DNA from: Herbaspirillum sp. LeCh32-8 | GTDB taxonomy: Bacteria; Pseudomonadota; Gammaproteobacteria; Burkholderiales; Burkholderiaceae_D | DNA length: 64,000 nt | Reading direction: 5' to 3' | NCBI RefSeq assembly: GCF_017814915.1 | Contig: NZ_JAGIPZ010000002.1 | Span: 62,001 to 126,000, forward strand | Shown: positions 21,013 to 31,115 of the stretch, in pieces | Layout of the letters: the number at the start of each line of letters is the position of its first letter | How positions within the stretch are numbered: position 1 is the first letter of the stretch | The notes under the pieces: model-generated | The model's database searches: none | What the model saw: the letters and a program-made list of their open reading frames with translations, nothing else | Told to the model about the DNA's origin: nothing | Position numbers and translations under genes: made by a program

Positions 21013-21669
21013 TCAGGGCAGCAGTTGCAGCAGCTGCATGGGATCGTGGGCCAGGGCGTCGGCTTCCCAAGTGGTCGGCGCGCTGTGGCCGCAATATCCC
21101 CAGGCGGCGGCGACGGTGGGCATGTCGGCGGCGCGGCCGGCTTGGATGTCGCGCAGGTCGTCACCCACGTACCAGCAGTCCGCGGGCGCGATGCCCAGCC
21201 GCCTGGCGGCTTCCAGCAGCGGCGCCGGGTGCGGCTTGGGATGCGGCGTGGTGTCGCCGGAGACGATGCAGGCGGCATGACCCAGGCCGATCTGCGGCGC
21301 CAGCTTGTCGGTAAAGCGCGAAGCCTTGTTGGTGACGATGCCCCAGGCGATGCCGCGCGCCTCCAGCTGGGCCAGCAACTCCGGCACGCTATCGAACAGC
21401 CGGCTGTGGGCGGTCATGTTGGCTTCGTAGCGGTCGAGGAAGCGCACCTTGAGCGCTTCGTAGCGTTCGTCGCCGGGATGGATGTCCAGCGCCGCGCCGA
21501 TCAGGCCGCGCGCGCCGGCCGATGCCACCGGGCGCAGGATGTCATAGGGGGCTGGCGCCAGGCCGCCTTGTTCGCGCAGGAAGTTGGCGGCAGCGGCCAG
21601 GTCGGGAGCGGTGTCGGCGAGGGTGCCGTCGAGGTCGAACAGGATCGCGCGCGGTGGGCGTAGGGACAT
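21013..21669 (-). CDS. gph: HAD hydrolase, phosphoglycolate phosphatase type
   Basis: A 218-aa HAD-superfamily phosphatase. Motif I is LFDLDGTLADT (nucleophile Asp), motif II includes VTNK, the lysine motif is HPKPHP and motif IV is YVGDDLRDIQAG. The short helical cap is of the Gph type. It probably hydrolyses 2-phosphoglycolate, formed during repair of oxidised DNA ends. It lies downstream of ubiG and ompA in the usual betaproteobacterial order. The ATG at 21669 (MSLRPPRAILFD) is chosen over one 13 codons upstream. Confidence 0.85.
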   Translation of the reverse strand: MSLRPPRAILFDLDGTLADTAPDLAAAANFLREQGGLAPAPYDILRPVASAGARGLIGAALDIHPGDERYEALKVRFLDRYEANMTAHSRLFDSVPELLAQLEARGIAWGIVTNKASRFTDKLAPQIGLGHAACIVSGDTTPHPKPHPAPLLEAARRLGIAPADCWYVGDDLRDIQAGRAADMPTVAAAWGYCGHSAPTTWEADALAHDPMQLLQLLP

Positions 21670-21747
21670 GGCGGTGGCGGAGTGATTGAGAGGGCGCCGC
21701 GGCTGCAATGCCGCGGCGGGACTGCGATGCGTCTAAGCAAGCCGCGC

Positions 21748-22452
21748 TCAGGCGGGCTTGGTACAGGCGACCAGGTAGTTGACGTCGGTATCCTGGTTCA
21801 GCGAATAGATCTTGGTGAGCGGGTTGTAGCTCATGCCTTTGAATGCGTCGATCTCCAGGTCGGCTTCGCGCGTGTAGTGCGCCAGTTCGGCCGGGGTGAT
21901 GAACTTGGCGTAATCGTGCGTGCCCTTGGGCAGCATGCGCAGGATGTACTCGGCGCCGACGATGGCCATCAGGTAGGACTTGGCGTTGCGGTTGAGCGTG
22001 GAGAAGAACACCTTGCCGCCGGGCTTGGCCAGCGCGGCCGCAGCGCGCACGATGGACGCCGGGTCCGGCACGTGTTCCAGCATTTCCATGCAGGTCACCA
22101 CGTCGTACTGGCCGGGCTCGCGCGCTGCCAGGTCTTCCGCGGCGATCTTCTCGTAGCGCACCTGCACGCCGGATTCCATGCTGTGCAGGTCGGCCACTTT
22201 CAGCGCCTTGTCGGAGAGGTCGATGCCGCTGACGTTGGCGCCCTTGGCGGCCATCGATTCAGCCAGGATGCCGCCGCCGCAGCCGATGTCGACGACTTTC
22301 TTGCCGGCCAGCGGGGCGCGGGCATTGATCCACTCCAGGCGCAGCGGGTTGATTTCGTGCAGGGGGCGGAACTCCGAGCTGGGGTCCCACCAGCGGTGGG
22401 CCAGTTCACTGAATTTCTGGATCTCTTGAGGATCGGCGTTGGTAGCATTCAT
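21748..22452 (-). CDS. ubiG: Ubiquinone biosynthesis O-methyltransferase
   Basis: A 234-aa SAM-dependent methyltransferase. Motif [17 protein letters not shown] binds SAM, and [26 protein letters not shown] is the UbiG N-terminal signature. It catalyses both O-methylation steps of ubiquinone synthesis. The ATG at 22452 ([14 protein letters not shown]) fits the family; an upstream extension would run into the ompA terminator. Confidence 0.95.
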   Translation of the reverse strand: MNATNADPQEIQKFSELAHRWWDPSSEFRPLHEINPLRLEWINARAPLAGKKVVDIGCGGGILAESMAAKGANVSGIDLSDKALKVADLHSMESGVQVRYEKIAAEDLAAREPGQYDVVTCMEMLEHVPDPASIVRAAAALAKPGGKVFFSTLNRNAKSYLMAIVGAEYILRMLPKGTHDYAKFITPAELAHYTREADLEIDAFKGMSYNPLTKIYSLNQDTDVNYLVACTKPA

Positions 22453-22520
22453 AGACTGAATGATAGCCGAAAGAGGCGCGGGCGTCGGAGCCCGGAAAGC
22501 GGGACAAATCAAATTGCCAT

Positions 22521-22545
22521 AAAAAAACCCCGCCGAAGCGGGGTT
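22521..22545 (-). terminator. Rho-independent terminator after ompA-like gene
   Basis: On the minus strand AACCCCGC-TTCG-GCGGGGTT followed by T residues forms a strong UUCG-capped stem-loop, placed 30 bp after the ompA-like stop and before ubiG. Confidence 0.88.
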
Positions 22546-22574
22546 CATTGAGCCTTGTAGCTAGCGTCAATCGA

Positions 22575-23189
22575 TTACTTGCGGGTGCCCACAACTTCGA
22601 TTTCCACGCGGCGGTTCTTGGCGCGGCCAGCTGCAGTCTTGTTGTCTGCGACCGGTTGCGACTTGCCCTTGCCTTCGGTGTAGACGCGGTTGGCTTCAAC
22701 GCCCTTCGACACCAGGTATGCCTTCACGGCTTCAGCGCGGCGAACCGACAGCTTTTGGTTGTAAGCAACCGAACCCACCGAGTCAGTGTGGCCGACGGCG
22801 ATGATGACTTCCAGGTTGATCGACTTCAGGTTACCAACCAGCTCGTCCAGCTTGGACTTGCCTGCCGGCTTCAGAACAGCCTTGTCGAAATCGAAGAACG
22901 CGTCAGCAGCGTAGGTGACTTTTTCCGAGGTCGGAGCGGCCGGAGCGGCAGCAGCCGGAGCAGGAGCAGGAGCAGCAGCAACTGCCGGAGCGGGCGGCTC
23001 TTCGCACGGACCGTTCACGTAGGCGGTTTGCCAGCACAGACCGTAACCGCTGCGGGTCACGACGTCACGGCCATCTTGCAGGTACAGGCTGCCCGGACGG
23101 ACTTTGATGTCCTTGGTTTCCTGAGCGGTGGCAGACAGAGCGATGGCTGCGGACGCAGCAGCGAAGACGAGTTTTGCTAATTTGTTCAT
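22575..23189 (-). CDS. Short OmpA-family peptidoglycan-binding protein
   Basis: A 204-aa protein. Residues 1-22 form a signal peptide (ALSATA-Q). A short N-terminal part with one Cys pair (GLCWQ...GPCEE) is followed by an Ala/Pro linker (residues about 64-85) and an OmpA C-terminal domain (FFDFDKAVLKPAG, IAVGHTDSVGS, LSVRRAEAV, NRRVEIEV) that binds peptidoglycan. There is no room for the eight-stranded N-terminal barrel of E. coli OmpA, so it resembles the RmpM type. It has a strong ribosome binding site (GAGAGGAGA). This is the usual neighbour of gyrA in Burkholderiales. Confidence 0.9.
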   Translation of the reverse strand: MNKLAKLVFAAASAAIALSATAQETKDIKVRPGSLYLQDGRDVVTRSGYGLCWQTAYVNGPCEEPPAPAVAAAPAPAPAAAAPAAPTSEKVTYAADAFFDFDKAVLKPAGKSKLDELVGNLKSINLEVIIAVGHTDSVGSVAYNQKLSVRRAEAVKAYLVSKGVEANRVYTEGKGKSQPVADNKTAAGRAKNRRVEIEVVGTRK

Positions 23190-23905
23190 GTTTCTCCTCT
23201 CGGGTGAGATATCCGCAGATAAACTGCGCTACAAGATTACGACATCAAAAAATGAATAATATCATGTGTTCAGGTCGTCACAGGCCCTTGTTCCGAGGGG
23301 TCCTGCGATGAACTTAGTCGCCATTCTGCCACATGGATTGTCCTTCAGCGATGCTTGCTAATTGGTCCAGACAACGTTTTTGGGACTGTGTTGTTTCCGC
23401 GCAACGTGATTTTTTTGGCCCGATTTTGTTCCTCCTGAGCTTCAAAAAGCCCGTTTTTCGCAAGAATATCCTTATTTTTCATGCAGTTCGCTTATTTGTA
23501 TTGGCGCGCGGCATTGCACTTTATCGGCGGCAATCGATGCGAGCGAATCCTCAGGTATGCCCCGATGGCCGGCCTGGCGGAAAGTGGTTCTAAAAAATGA
23601 AGCGCGGCTTTTATTTCCGGCGGTGATGTGGCGGCGGAGAAAATGTCTGGTCGGCAAGCTTGCCGTTTCCCTTTCCAGGTTGCCCGGCGGCGAGCCGGCC
23701 CGCTTCTAATATATATAGGCATTGCTTCGCCCGGCGCGCCCGGGCATCCCGCGGCCGCGCTTTCCTGCCGGCATGGCGGGGCGGGCGGGGCTGCAACCGG
23801 GCGTTTGGGCCTCCCGGCATGCTAGAATGCACTGTTCAGATCACGTCTTAGGGCCACGCCCGCTCGGTGTGATTTTTCGACCGAGAAACATCTTTCGACT
23901 CTCCA
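23190..23905. other. Long divergent intergenic region ompA / gyrA
   Basis: 716 bp with no gene I can support. The ompA side (23190-23300) is AT-rich and contains a small hairpin (CGCAG 23214-23218 with CTGCG 23224-23228) in the probable 5' leader, close to the ribosome binding site. The middle (23340-23530) is also AT-rich. Near gyrA a -10-like TAGAAT lies at 23823-23828, without a clear -35. The size suggests a long leader for the abundant OmpA mRNA or an unrecognised small RNA. Confidence 0.5.
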
Positions 23906-26569
23906 ATGGATCAATTCGCTAAAGAAACCATCCCCATTTCCCTCGAAGAAGAGATGCGCAAGAGTTACCTCGATTACGCCATGAGCGTGATCGTGGGGCG
24001 GGCACTGCCAGATGTCCGCGACGGCCTGAAGCCTGTGCATCGTCGCGTGCTGTACGCGATGCATGAAATGAACAACGTCTGGAATCGTCCGTTCGTCAAA
24101 TGCGCCCGCGTGGTCGGCGAAGTCATGGGTAAGTACCACCCGCACGGCGACGCCTCCATCTACGACACCCTGGTGCGCATGGCGCAGGACTTTTCGCTGC
24201 GCTACACGCTGGTGGACGGTCAGGGCAACTTCGGCTCCATCGACGGTGACGGCGCCGCGGCGATGCGTTACACCGAGTGCCGCCTGGACAAGATTTCCAA
24301 CGATCTGCTGGCCGATATCGAGAAGGAAACCGTCGATTTCGTGCCCAACTACGACGGCAAGGAAAAGGAACCGTCGGTCCTGCCGACCCGTATCCCCAAC
24401 CTGCTGGTCAACGGCTCCTCCGGCATTGCCGTGGGTATGGCCACCAATATTCCGCCGCACAACATCACCGAAGTCGTCAATGGCGCGCTGCACCTGCTGT
24501 CCAACGAGCATTGCACCATCGATGAGCTGATCGAGCTGATCCCGGCGCCGGACTTCCCGACCGGCGGCATCATCTACGGCGTCTCCGGCGTGCGCGACGG
24601 TTATCGCACCGGCCGCGGCCGTGTGGTCATGCGCGCCAAGACGCACTTCGAGGAATACGGCCGCGAAGGCCGCATCGCCATCATCGTCGACGAGCTGCCC
24701 TACCAGGTCAACAAGAAGGCGCTGCTGGAACGCATCGCCGAGCTGGTGCGCGAAAAGAAGCTGGAAGGCATCTCCGACCTGCGCGACGAGTCCGATAAGT
24801 CGGGCATGCGCGTGGTCATCGAACTCAAGCGCGGCGAAGTGCCCGAAGTGGTGCTCAACAACCTGTACAAGCAGACCCAACTGCAAGACACTTTCGGCAT
24901 GAACATGGTGGCGCTGGTCGACGGCCAGCCGCGCCTGCTGAACCTGAAGCAGCTGCTGGAATGCTTCCTGTCGCACCGCCGCGAAGTGGTCACCCGCCGT
25001 ACCGTGTTCGAACTGCGCAAGGCGCGCGAACGCGGCCACGTGCTGGAAGGCCTGGCTGTTGCGCTGGCCAATATCGATGACTTCATCGCCATCATCCGCG
25101 CCGCGCCGACCCCGCCGATCGCCAAGACCGAGCTGATGGCGCGCGCCTGGGACTCCTCCACGGTGCGCGAGATGCTGGTGCGCGCGGGCGAGGCCAACGA
25201 AGGCGGCATCGCGGCCTTCCGTCCGGAAAGCCTGCCGGTGCATTACGGCATCCAGTCTGACGGCCTGTACAAGCTGTCCGATGACCAGGCCCAGGAAATC
25301 CTGCAGATGCGTCTGCAGCGCCTGACCGGCCTGGAGCAGGACAAGATCGTCAACGAGTACAAGGAAGTCATGGCGCAGATCGCCGACCTGCTGGACATCC
25401 TGTCCAAGCCGGCGCGCGTGACCGCCATCATCACCGACGAACTCAACGCCGCCAAGAACGACTACGGCATCGGCGCCAAGGACGAGCGTCGCTCGACCAT
25501 CGAGCTGAACGCCACCGATCTGGGCACCGAAGACCTGATCACGCCGCAAGACCTGGTCGTGACCTTGTCGCACACCGGTTACATGAAGTCGCAGCCGGTG
25601 TCCGAATACCGCGCGCAAAAGCGCGGCGGCCGCGGCAAGCAGGCCACGGCGACCAAGGACGACGACTGGATCGACCAGCTGTTCATCGCCAATACGCACG
25701 ACTACATCCTGTGCTTCTCCAACCGCGGCCGCCTGTACTGGCTGAAGGTGTGGGAAGTGCCGCAGGGTTCGCGCAATTCGCGCGGCAAGCCGATCGTCAA
25801 CATGTTCCCGCTGCAGGACGGCGAGAAGATCACGGTGATCCTGCCGCTGTCGGGCGCCAACCGCACCTTCCCGGAAGATCGCTATGTGTTCATGGCGACC
25901 AGCCTGGGCACCGTCAAGAAGACTCCGCTGTCGGACTTCTCCAACCCGCGCAAGGCCGGCATCATCGCGGTCGACCTCGATGAGGGCGACTTCCTGATCG
26001 GCGCCGCGCTGACCGACGGCGCGCATGACGTGATGCTGTTCTCCGACTCCGGCAAGGCCGTGCGCTTCGACGAGAACGACGTGCGTCCGATGGGCCGTAC
26101 CGCGCGCGGCGTGCGCGGCATGAATCTGGAAGAGACGCAACAGGTCATCGCCCTGCTGGTGGCCGAGAACGAGCAGCAGTCGGTGCTGACTGCGACCGAG
26201 AACGGCTTCGGCAAGCGTACTCCGATCACCGAGTACACCCGCCACGGCCGCGGCACCAAGGGCATGATCGCGATCCAGACCAGCGAGCGCAACGGCAAGG
26301 TGGTTGCCGCGACCCTGGTCGAGCCGACCGATGAAATCATGCTGATCACCACCGGCGGCGTGCTGATCCGCACCCGCGTGTCGGAGATCCGCGAGATGGG
26401 CCGCGCGACCCAGGGCGTGACCCTGATCGCAGTGGAAGACGGCACCAAGCTGTCGGGCCTGCAGCGCGTGGTGGAATCGGATGTCGAGGAAGTCGTGGAC
26501 GCCGAAGGCGCCGAGGCAGGAGAGGGTGGTGCAGCCGCAAACGGCGACGCCCCTGCAGCCGACGAGTAA
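23906..26569 (+). CDS. gyrA: DNA gyrase subunit A
   Basis: An 887-aa type IIA topoisomerase subunit. The N-terminal breakage-reunion domain carries the active-site Tyr122 (AAMRYTE) in E. coli-like numbering. The C-terminal DNA-wrapping beta-pinwheel has a GyrA-box QKRGGRG, and the protein ends in an acidic tail. With GyrB it introduces negative supercoils. The quinolone-resistance-determining region reads [11 protein letters not shown], so residue 83 is Ala and 87 is Asp. A terminator follows at 26585, which sets gyrA apart from the serC group. Confidence 0.97.
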   Translation: MDQFAKETIPISLEEEMRKSYLDYAMSVIVGRALPDVRDGLKPVHRRVLYAMHEMNNVWNRPFVKCARVVGEVMGKYHPHGDASIYDTLVRMAQDFSLRYTLVDGQGNFGSIDGDGAAAMRYTECRLDKISNDLLADIEKETVDFVPNYDGKEKEPSVLPTRIPNLLVNGSSGIAVGMATNIPPHNITEVVNGALHLLSNEHCTIDELIELIPAPDFPTGGIIYGVSGVRDGYRTGRGRVVMRAKTHFEEYGREGRIAIIVDELPYQVNKKALLERIAELVREKKLEGISDLRDESDKSGMRVVIELKRGEVPEVVLNNLYKQTQLQDTFGMNMVALVDGQPRLLNLKQLLECFLSHRREVVTRRTVFELRKARERGHVLEGLAVALANIDDFIAIIRAAPTPPIAKTELMARAWDSSTVREMLVRAGEANEGGIAAFRPESLPVHYGIQSDGLYKLSDDQAQEILQMRLQRLTGLEQDKIVNEYKEVMAQIADLLDILSKPARVTAIITDELNAAKNDYGIGAKDERRSTIELNATDLGTEDLITPQDLVVTLSHTGYMKSQPVSEYRAQKRGGRGKQATATKDDDWIDQLFIANTHDYILCFSNRGRLYWLKVWEVPQGSRNSRGKPIVNMFPLQDGEKITVILPLSGANRTFPEDRYVFMATSLGTVKKTPLSDFSNPRKAGIIAVDLDEGDFLIGAALTDGAHDVMLFSDSGKAVRFDENDVRPMGRTARGVRGMNLEETQQVIALLVAENEQQSVLTATENGFGKRTPITEYTRHGRGTKGMIAIQTSERNGKVVAATLVEPTDEIMLITTGGVLIRTRVSEIREMGRATQGVTLIAVEDGTKLSGLQRVVESDVEEVVDAEGAEAGEGGAAANGDAPAADE

Positions 26570-26584
26570 CACGCTAGAAACACA

Positions 26585-26615
26585 AGGCGGCTCGCACAGG
26601 TGGGCCGCCTTTTTT
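26585..26615 (+). terminator. Rho-independent terminator between gyrA and serC
   Basis: AGGCGGC (26585-26591) pairs with GCCGCCT (26604-26610), followed by a T-run. serC begins only 17 bp later, so serC needs read-through or a promoter at the end of gyrA. Confidence 0.75.
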
Positions 26616-26631
26616 GATTGTGACGGCAACT

Positions 26632-27744
26632 ATGGTTTACAACTTTTCCGCAGGACCGGCGGTATTGCCCCGGGAAGTGCTGCAGCAGGCAGCCGACGAG
26701 ATGCTGGACTGGCATGGCAGCGGCATGTCCGTGATGGAGATGAGCCACCGCGGCAAGGAATACATGTCCATCATCGAGGCGGCGCTGCGCGACGTGCGCG
26801 AGCTGTTCGCGATTCCCTCGAACTACAAGGTGCTGTTCCTGCAGGGCGGCGCCATCGCCGAGAACGCCATCATCCCGATGAACCTGGCGGCGCTGCGTTC
26901 GCCCGCCGGCAAGCGCGAGCCGGGCGTGGCTGACTACGTCAACACCGGATCCTGGTCGACCAAGTCGATCAAGGAAGCCGGCCGTTATTGCACTGTCAAC
27001 GTCGCCGCCTCGTCGGCCGAGCAAAAATTCTCCAGCATCCCGGCGCGCGCCGACTGGAAGCTGTCCAAGGATGCGGCCTACGTCCACATCTGCAGCAACG
27101 AGACCATCGACGGCGTCGAGTACCAATACACCCCGGACGTGGTGGCTGACACCAACGGCGCGCCGCTGGTGGCCGACATGTCCTCGCACATCCTCTCGCG
27201 CGAGGTCGACGTCTCCAGGTACGGCGTGATCTACGGCGGCGCCCAGAAGAACATCGGCCCGGCCGGCGTGACCATCGTCATCGTGCGCGAAGACCTGCTG
27301 GGCCACGCGCTGCCGTTCTGTCCTTCGGCCTTCGACTGGAAGATCGTGGCCGACAACGACTCCATGTACAACACGCCGCCGACTTACTCGATCTATATCG
27401 CCGGCCTGGTATTCCAGTGGTTGAAGCGCCAGGGCGGCGTGGCGGCGATGGAGAAGCGCAACATCGCCAAGGCCGATCTGCTTTACGGCTACCTGGACAG
27501 CACCGAGTTTTACAGCAACCGTATCGCCAGGGATTGCCGTTCCCGCATGAACGTGCCGTTCTTCCTGCGCGACGAGTCGCTCAACGACACATTCCTCGCC
27601 GGCGCCAAAGAGCGCGGGCTGCTGCAGCTGAAAGGCCACAAGTCGGTCGGCGGCATGCGCGCATCGATCTACAACGCGATGCCGATCGAGGGCGTACAAG
27701 CCCTGGTCGATTACCTCAAAGAATTCGAAAAGCAGCACGGCTGA
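26632..27744 (+). CDS. serC: Phosphoserine aminotransferase
   Basis: A 370-aa class V aminotransferase. It starts [17 protein letters not shown], the SerC signature, and has the PLP lysine in [12 protein letters not shown]. It transfers an amino group from glutamate to 3-phosphohydroxypyruvate (serine) and to the analogous intermediate of pyridoxal phosphate synthesis. It opens the aromatic/serine gene group serC-pheA-hisC-tyrA-aroA. Confidence 0.95.
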   Translation: MVYNFSAGPAVLPREVLQQAADEMLDWHGSGMSVMEMSHRGKEYMSIIEAALRDVRELFAIPSNYKVLFLQGGAIAENAIIPMNLAALRSPAGKREPGVADYVNTGSWSTKSIKEAGRYCTVNVAASSAEQKFSSIPARADWKLSKDAAYVHICSNETIDGVEYQYTPDVVADTNGAPLVADMSSHILSREVDVSRYGVIYGGAQKNIGPAGVTIVIVREDLLGHALPFCPSAFDWKIVADNDSMYNTPPTYSIYIAGLVFQWLKRQGGVAAMEKRNIAKADLLYGYLDSTEFYSNRIARDCRSRMNVPFFLRDESLNDTFLAGAKERGLLQLKGHKSVGGMRASIYNAMPIEGVQALVDYLKEFEKQHG

Positions 27745-27910
27745 CGCCGGCGGCAGGCGTCCCGGCGACGCCCGCCAGACCGGTGCTTGCATCGCAGCCC
27801 CGCCGCGCGGGGTAAGGCGCTGCGCCGTGCATGCGACAGACCAAGACGCCATCGCGCCGCGCGATCCGGAGCAGGGACCGGCTGCGGCGAACTGAACATG
27901 AAAGAACAAG

Positions 27911-28984
27911 ATGAGTGACGACAAGTTGCTGCCGCTGCGACAGAAGATCGATGCCATCGATACGCAGATCCTCGACCTGCTGAACCAGCGCGCCCGCATC
28001 GCGCAGGAAGTGGGCCACGTCAAAGCCGAGACCAACGCGCCGGTGTTTCGCCCCGAGCGCGAGGCGCAGGTGCTGCGCAAGGCGGCCGAGCGCAATCCGG
28101 GGCCGCTCCTGGGGGCCGATATCCAGACCATTTTCCGCGAAGTGATGTCGGCCTGCCGCGCGCTGGAAAAGCGCGTGGTGGTGGCTTACCTCGGCCCTGA
28201 AGGCACCTTCAGCGAGCAGGCGGTGTATCAGCAGTTCGGCCATGCCATCGAGGGCTTGCCCTGCGTGTCCATTGATGAAGTGTTCCGCGATGCCGAAGCC
28301 GGTACGGCCGACTTCGGCGTGGTGCCCATCGAGAACTCCTCGGAAGGCGTGATCAACCGCACGCTGGACCTGCTGCTGCAGACCACGCTGACCATCAGCG
28401 GCGAAGTCGCCATTCCCGTGCACCACAGCCTGATGACCCGTGGCGGCAGCATGGACGGCATCGCCCGCATCTGCGCCCATTCGCAGGCGCTGGCGCAATG
28501 CAATGCCTGGCTGAACCAGAACTATCCCGGCATCGAGCGACAGGCCGTGGCCTCCAACGCCGAAGCCGCGCGCATGGCGAGCGAAGATGCCTCGGTGGCG
28601 GCGATCGCCGGCGAGATCGCCGGGCAGAAATACAACCTGCAGACCGTCAACGCCCACATCCAGGACGATCCGCACAACCGCACCCGCTTCGCCGTGATTG
28701 GTCGTCTGCGCACCGCGCCCTCGGGCCGCGACCAGACGTCCATCGTGCTGTCCGTGCCCAACAAGGCCGGTGCGGTGTACAGCCTCCTGGCGCCGCTGGC
28801 CAAACATGGCGTGTCGATGACGCGCTTCGAGTCGCGTCCGGCGCGCATGGGCGCGTGGGAGTATTACTTCTACGTCGACCTCGAAGGTCACGAACAGGAC
28901 GAGAAGGTCGCGCAGGCGCTGGCCGAGCTCAAGCAGAACGCCGCCTTCTTCAAGCTGCTGGGTTCGTATCCGCTGGGCCTGTAA
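27911..28984 (+). CDS. pheA: Bifunctional chorismate mutase/prephenate dehydratase
   Basis: A 357-aa P-protein with three domains: chorismate mutase AroQ (residues about 5-90), prephenate dehydratase (about 95-275, starting AYLGPEGTFSEQAVYQQFG and ending with the catalytic TRF of NRTRFAVIG), and a C-terminal ACT domain with RFESRPARMG, which binds phenylalanine for feedback control. It converts chorismate to phenylpyruvate. Confidence 0.95.
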   Translation: MSDDKLLPLRQKIDAIDTQILDLLNQRARIAQEVGHVKAETNAPVFRPEREAQVLRKAAERNPGPLLGADIQTIFREVMSACRALEKRVVVAYLGPEGTFSEQAVYQQFGHAIEGLPCVSIDEVFRDAEAGTADFGVVPIENSSEGVINRTLDLLLQTTLTISGEVAIPVHHSLMTRGGSMDGIARICAHSQALAQCNAWLNQNYPGIERQAVASNAEAARMASEDASVAAIAGEIAGQKYNLQTVNAHIQDDPHNRTRFAVIGRLRTAPSGRDQTSIVLSVPNKAGAVYSLLAPLAKHGVSMTRFESRPARMGAWEYYFYVDLEGHEQDEKVAQALAELKQNAAFFKLLGSYPLGL

Positions 28985-29032
28985 GCGCCGACCAGCCATT
29001 GCCGATCGTCATCCATTTCAGGAAAGACCAAG

Positions 29033-30139
29033 ATGTCCAAACAACTCGCCCCAGACTATGTCCGCGCCATCGCTCCCTACCAGGCCGGCAAGCCGATCTC
29101 GGAAGTGGCGCGCGAATTCGGCCTGGACGAGGCCGGCATCGTCAAGCTGGCCTCCAACGAAAACCCGCTGGGCATGCCCGAATCGGCCAAACTGGCGATG
29201 CAACAGGCAGTGGCCGAACTGGGTCGCTACCCGGACGCCAACGGCTTCGCACTGAAGGCAGCCATCAGCGCCAAGTACGATGTGCCGCAGAGCTGGATCA
29301 CGCTGGGCAACGGCAGTAACGACATCCTCGAGATCGCCGCGCACGCCTTCGTGCAGCCGGGGCAATCGGTGGTGTACGCGCAATACGGCTTCCTGGTGTA
29401 CGCACTGGCCACGCAGGCCGTCGGCGCGCGCGCCATCGAGGTGCCGGCCAAGGACTTCGGCCACGACCTGCAGGCCATGGCCGCAGCCATCACCGCCGAC
29501 ACGCGCCTCGTGTATCTGGCCAACCCCAACAACCCGACCGGCACGTTCGTGACTGCCGCCGAGCTGGAGGCCTTCCTGAAGGCCGTGCCGGCGGACGTGG
29601 TGGTGGTGCTGGACGAGGCCTACAACGAATATCTCGCAGCCGAGCATCAGTACGAATCGACCGCATGGGTGCGCCAGTATCCCAACCTGGTGGTATCGCG
29701 CACCATGTCCAAGGCCTACGGCCTGGCCGGCTTGCGCGTGGGCTTCGCCATCGCGCAGCCGGAAGTGACCGACCTGATGAACCGTATCCGCCAGCCGTTC
29801 AACGTCAACTCGCTGGCCCAGGCTGCCGCCGTCGCTGCGCTCAACGACAAGGCCTTCCTGCACAAGAGCGCCGAGATCAACAGTGCCGGCTATCGCCAGC
29901 TGACTGCAGCCTTTGATGAGTTGAAGCTGAACTATGTGCCGTCCTTCGGCAACTTCGTGCTGGTCAAGGTCGGCGAGGATGACGGCGCCGGCGCGCGCGT
30001 GAACCTGGCGCTGTTGAAGCAAGGCATCATCGTGCGTCCGGTCGCCAACTATGGCCTGCCGCAATGGCTGCGCATTTCCATCGGTCTGCCGGAAGAAAAC
30101 GCCGCCTTCCTCGCCGCCCTGAAAACCGTTCTAGCCTGA
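29033..30139 (+). CDS. hisC: Histidinol-phosphate/aromatic aminotransferase
   Basis: A 368-aa class I/II aminotransferase of the HisC family. The PLP lysine is in SRTMSKAYGLAGLRVGF, and NPNNPTGTF and LDEAYNEY are the cofactor-binding motifs. Its position between pheA and tyrA suggests that it mainly transaminates phenylpyruvate and 4-hydroxyphenylpyruvate (HisC2 role), with histidinol phosphate as another possible substrate. Confidence 0.92.
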   Translation: MSKQLAPDYVRAIAPYQAGKPISEVAREFGLDEAGIVKLASNENPLGMPESAKLAMQQAVAELGRYPDANGFALKAAISAKYDVPQSWITLGNGSNDILEIAAHAFVQPGQSVVYAQYGFLVYALATQAVGARAIEVPAKDFGHDLQAMAAAITADTRLVYLANPNNPTGTFVTAAELEAFLKAVPADVVVVLDEAYNEYLAAEHQYESTAWVRQYPNLVVSRTMSKAYGLAGLRVGFAIAQPEVTDLMNRIRQPFNVNSLAQAAAVAALNDKAFLHKSAEINSAGYRQLTAAFDELKLNYVPSFGNFVLVKVGEDDGAGARVNLALLKQGIIVRPVANYGLPQWLRISIGLPEENAAFLAALKTVLA

Positions 30140-30146
30140 GTTTGCC

Positions 30147-31034
30147 GTGTTCAAGAAAGTTGTCATTGTCGGCGTCGGCCTGATCGGCGGTTCCTTCGCG
30201 CTGGCCTTGCGCCAGGCGGGACGGGCCGTGCGGATCGTCGGCGTCGGCCGTTCCGCCGAAAGCCTGGCGCGCGCGCGCGAGCTGGGCATCATCGATGAGA
30301 TCGTCACCGATGCGGCGCAAGCCGTCGACGGCGCCGACCTGATCATGCTGGCCACGCCGGTGGCGCAGACCGAAAGCATTTTGGCGGCCATCGCGCCGCA
30401 CCTGGCGCCGGGCGCCATCGTCACCGACGCCGGCAGCACCAAGAGCGACGTGGTCGCCGCCGCGCGCAGCGCGCTGGGCGGCAAGATTGCGCAGTTCGTG
30501 CCGGGCCATCCGATTGCCGGGCGCGAGAAGCATGGCCCCGAGGCCGCGCTGGCCGACCTGTACGTGGGCAAGAAAGTGGTGATCACGGCCTTGCCCGAGA
30601 ATGACGTCGCCGACGTCGAGCGCGTGGCCGCTGCCTGGCAGGCTTGCGGCGCGATCATCCATCGGTTGTCGCCGCAGGAGCACGACGCCGTGTTCGCCTC
30701 GGTCAGCCACCTGCCGCACGTGCTGGCTTTCGCGCTGGTCGACGACATCGCCGGCAAGCCGCATGCAGCCACGCTGTTTCAGTACGCCGCCAGCGGCTTT
30801 CGGGATTTCACGCGCATTGCCGGTTCCTCGCCGGAAATGTGGCGCGACATCACGCTGGCCAACCGCGATGCGCTGTTGACTGAAGTCGACGCCTATTTGG
30901 CGCAGCTGACGTCGATGCGCAAGATGATCGCCGACAGCGACGGCGCGGCCCTGGAAAAGATTTACGCCAGCGCCCAGCATGCGCGGCTGCAGTGGGCCGC
31001 TGCGATCGAGGCGGCCGAACGCAAGCCGTCCTGA
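30147..31034 (+). CDS. tyrA: Prephenate dehydrogenase
   Basis: A 295-aa NAD(P)-dependent dehydrogenase. The Rossmann motif is GVGLIGGSFALALR, and the prephenate-binding region includes PGHPIAGREKHGPEAA. It makes 4-hydroxyphenylpyruvate for tyrosine. The start codon is GTG at 30147, 7 bp after the hisC stop, so translation is likely coupled. Confidence 0.95.
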   Translation: MFKKVVIVGVGLIGGSFALALRQAGRAVRIVGVGRSAESLARARELGIIDEIVTDAAQAVDGADLIMLATPVAQTESILAAIAPHLAPGAIVTDAGSTKSDVVAAARSALGGKIAQFVPGHPIAGREKHGPEAALADLYVGKKVVITALPENDVADVERVAAAWQACGAIIHRLSPQEHDAVFASVSHLPHVLAFALVDDIAGKPHAATLFQYAASGFRDFTRIAGSSPEMWRDITLANRDALLTEVDAYLAQLTSMRKMIADSDGAALEKIYASAQHARLQWAAAIEAAERKPS

Positions 31035-31115
31035 TGCGCCGGCGTCTACAATGATTTATCGACCGGGCGCGGCGGCAAGCGCTGCGCCCCACACCAACCT
31101 TCATTCCGGACCACG

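Noticed and set aside
23822-26629. Very long open frame antisense to gyrA (935 codons).
   Set aside because: It mirrors the codon structure of gyrA in GC-rich DNA, has no recognisable domains and lies fully over a certain gene. The same applies to other long antisense frames at 37379-39940, 46798-49380 and 25882-28131.
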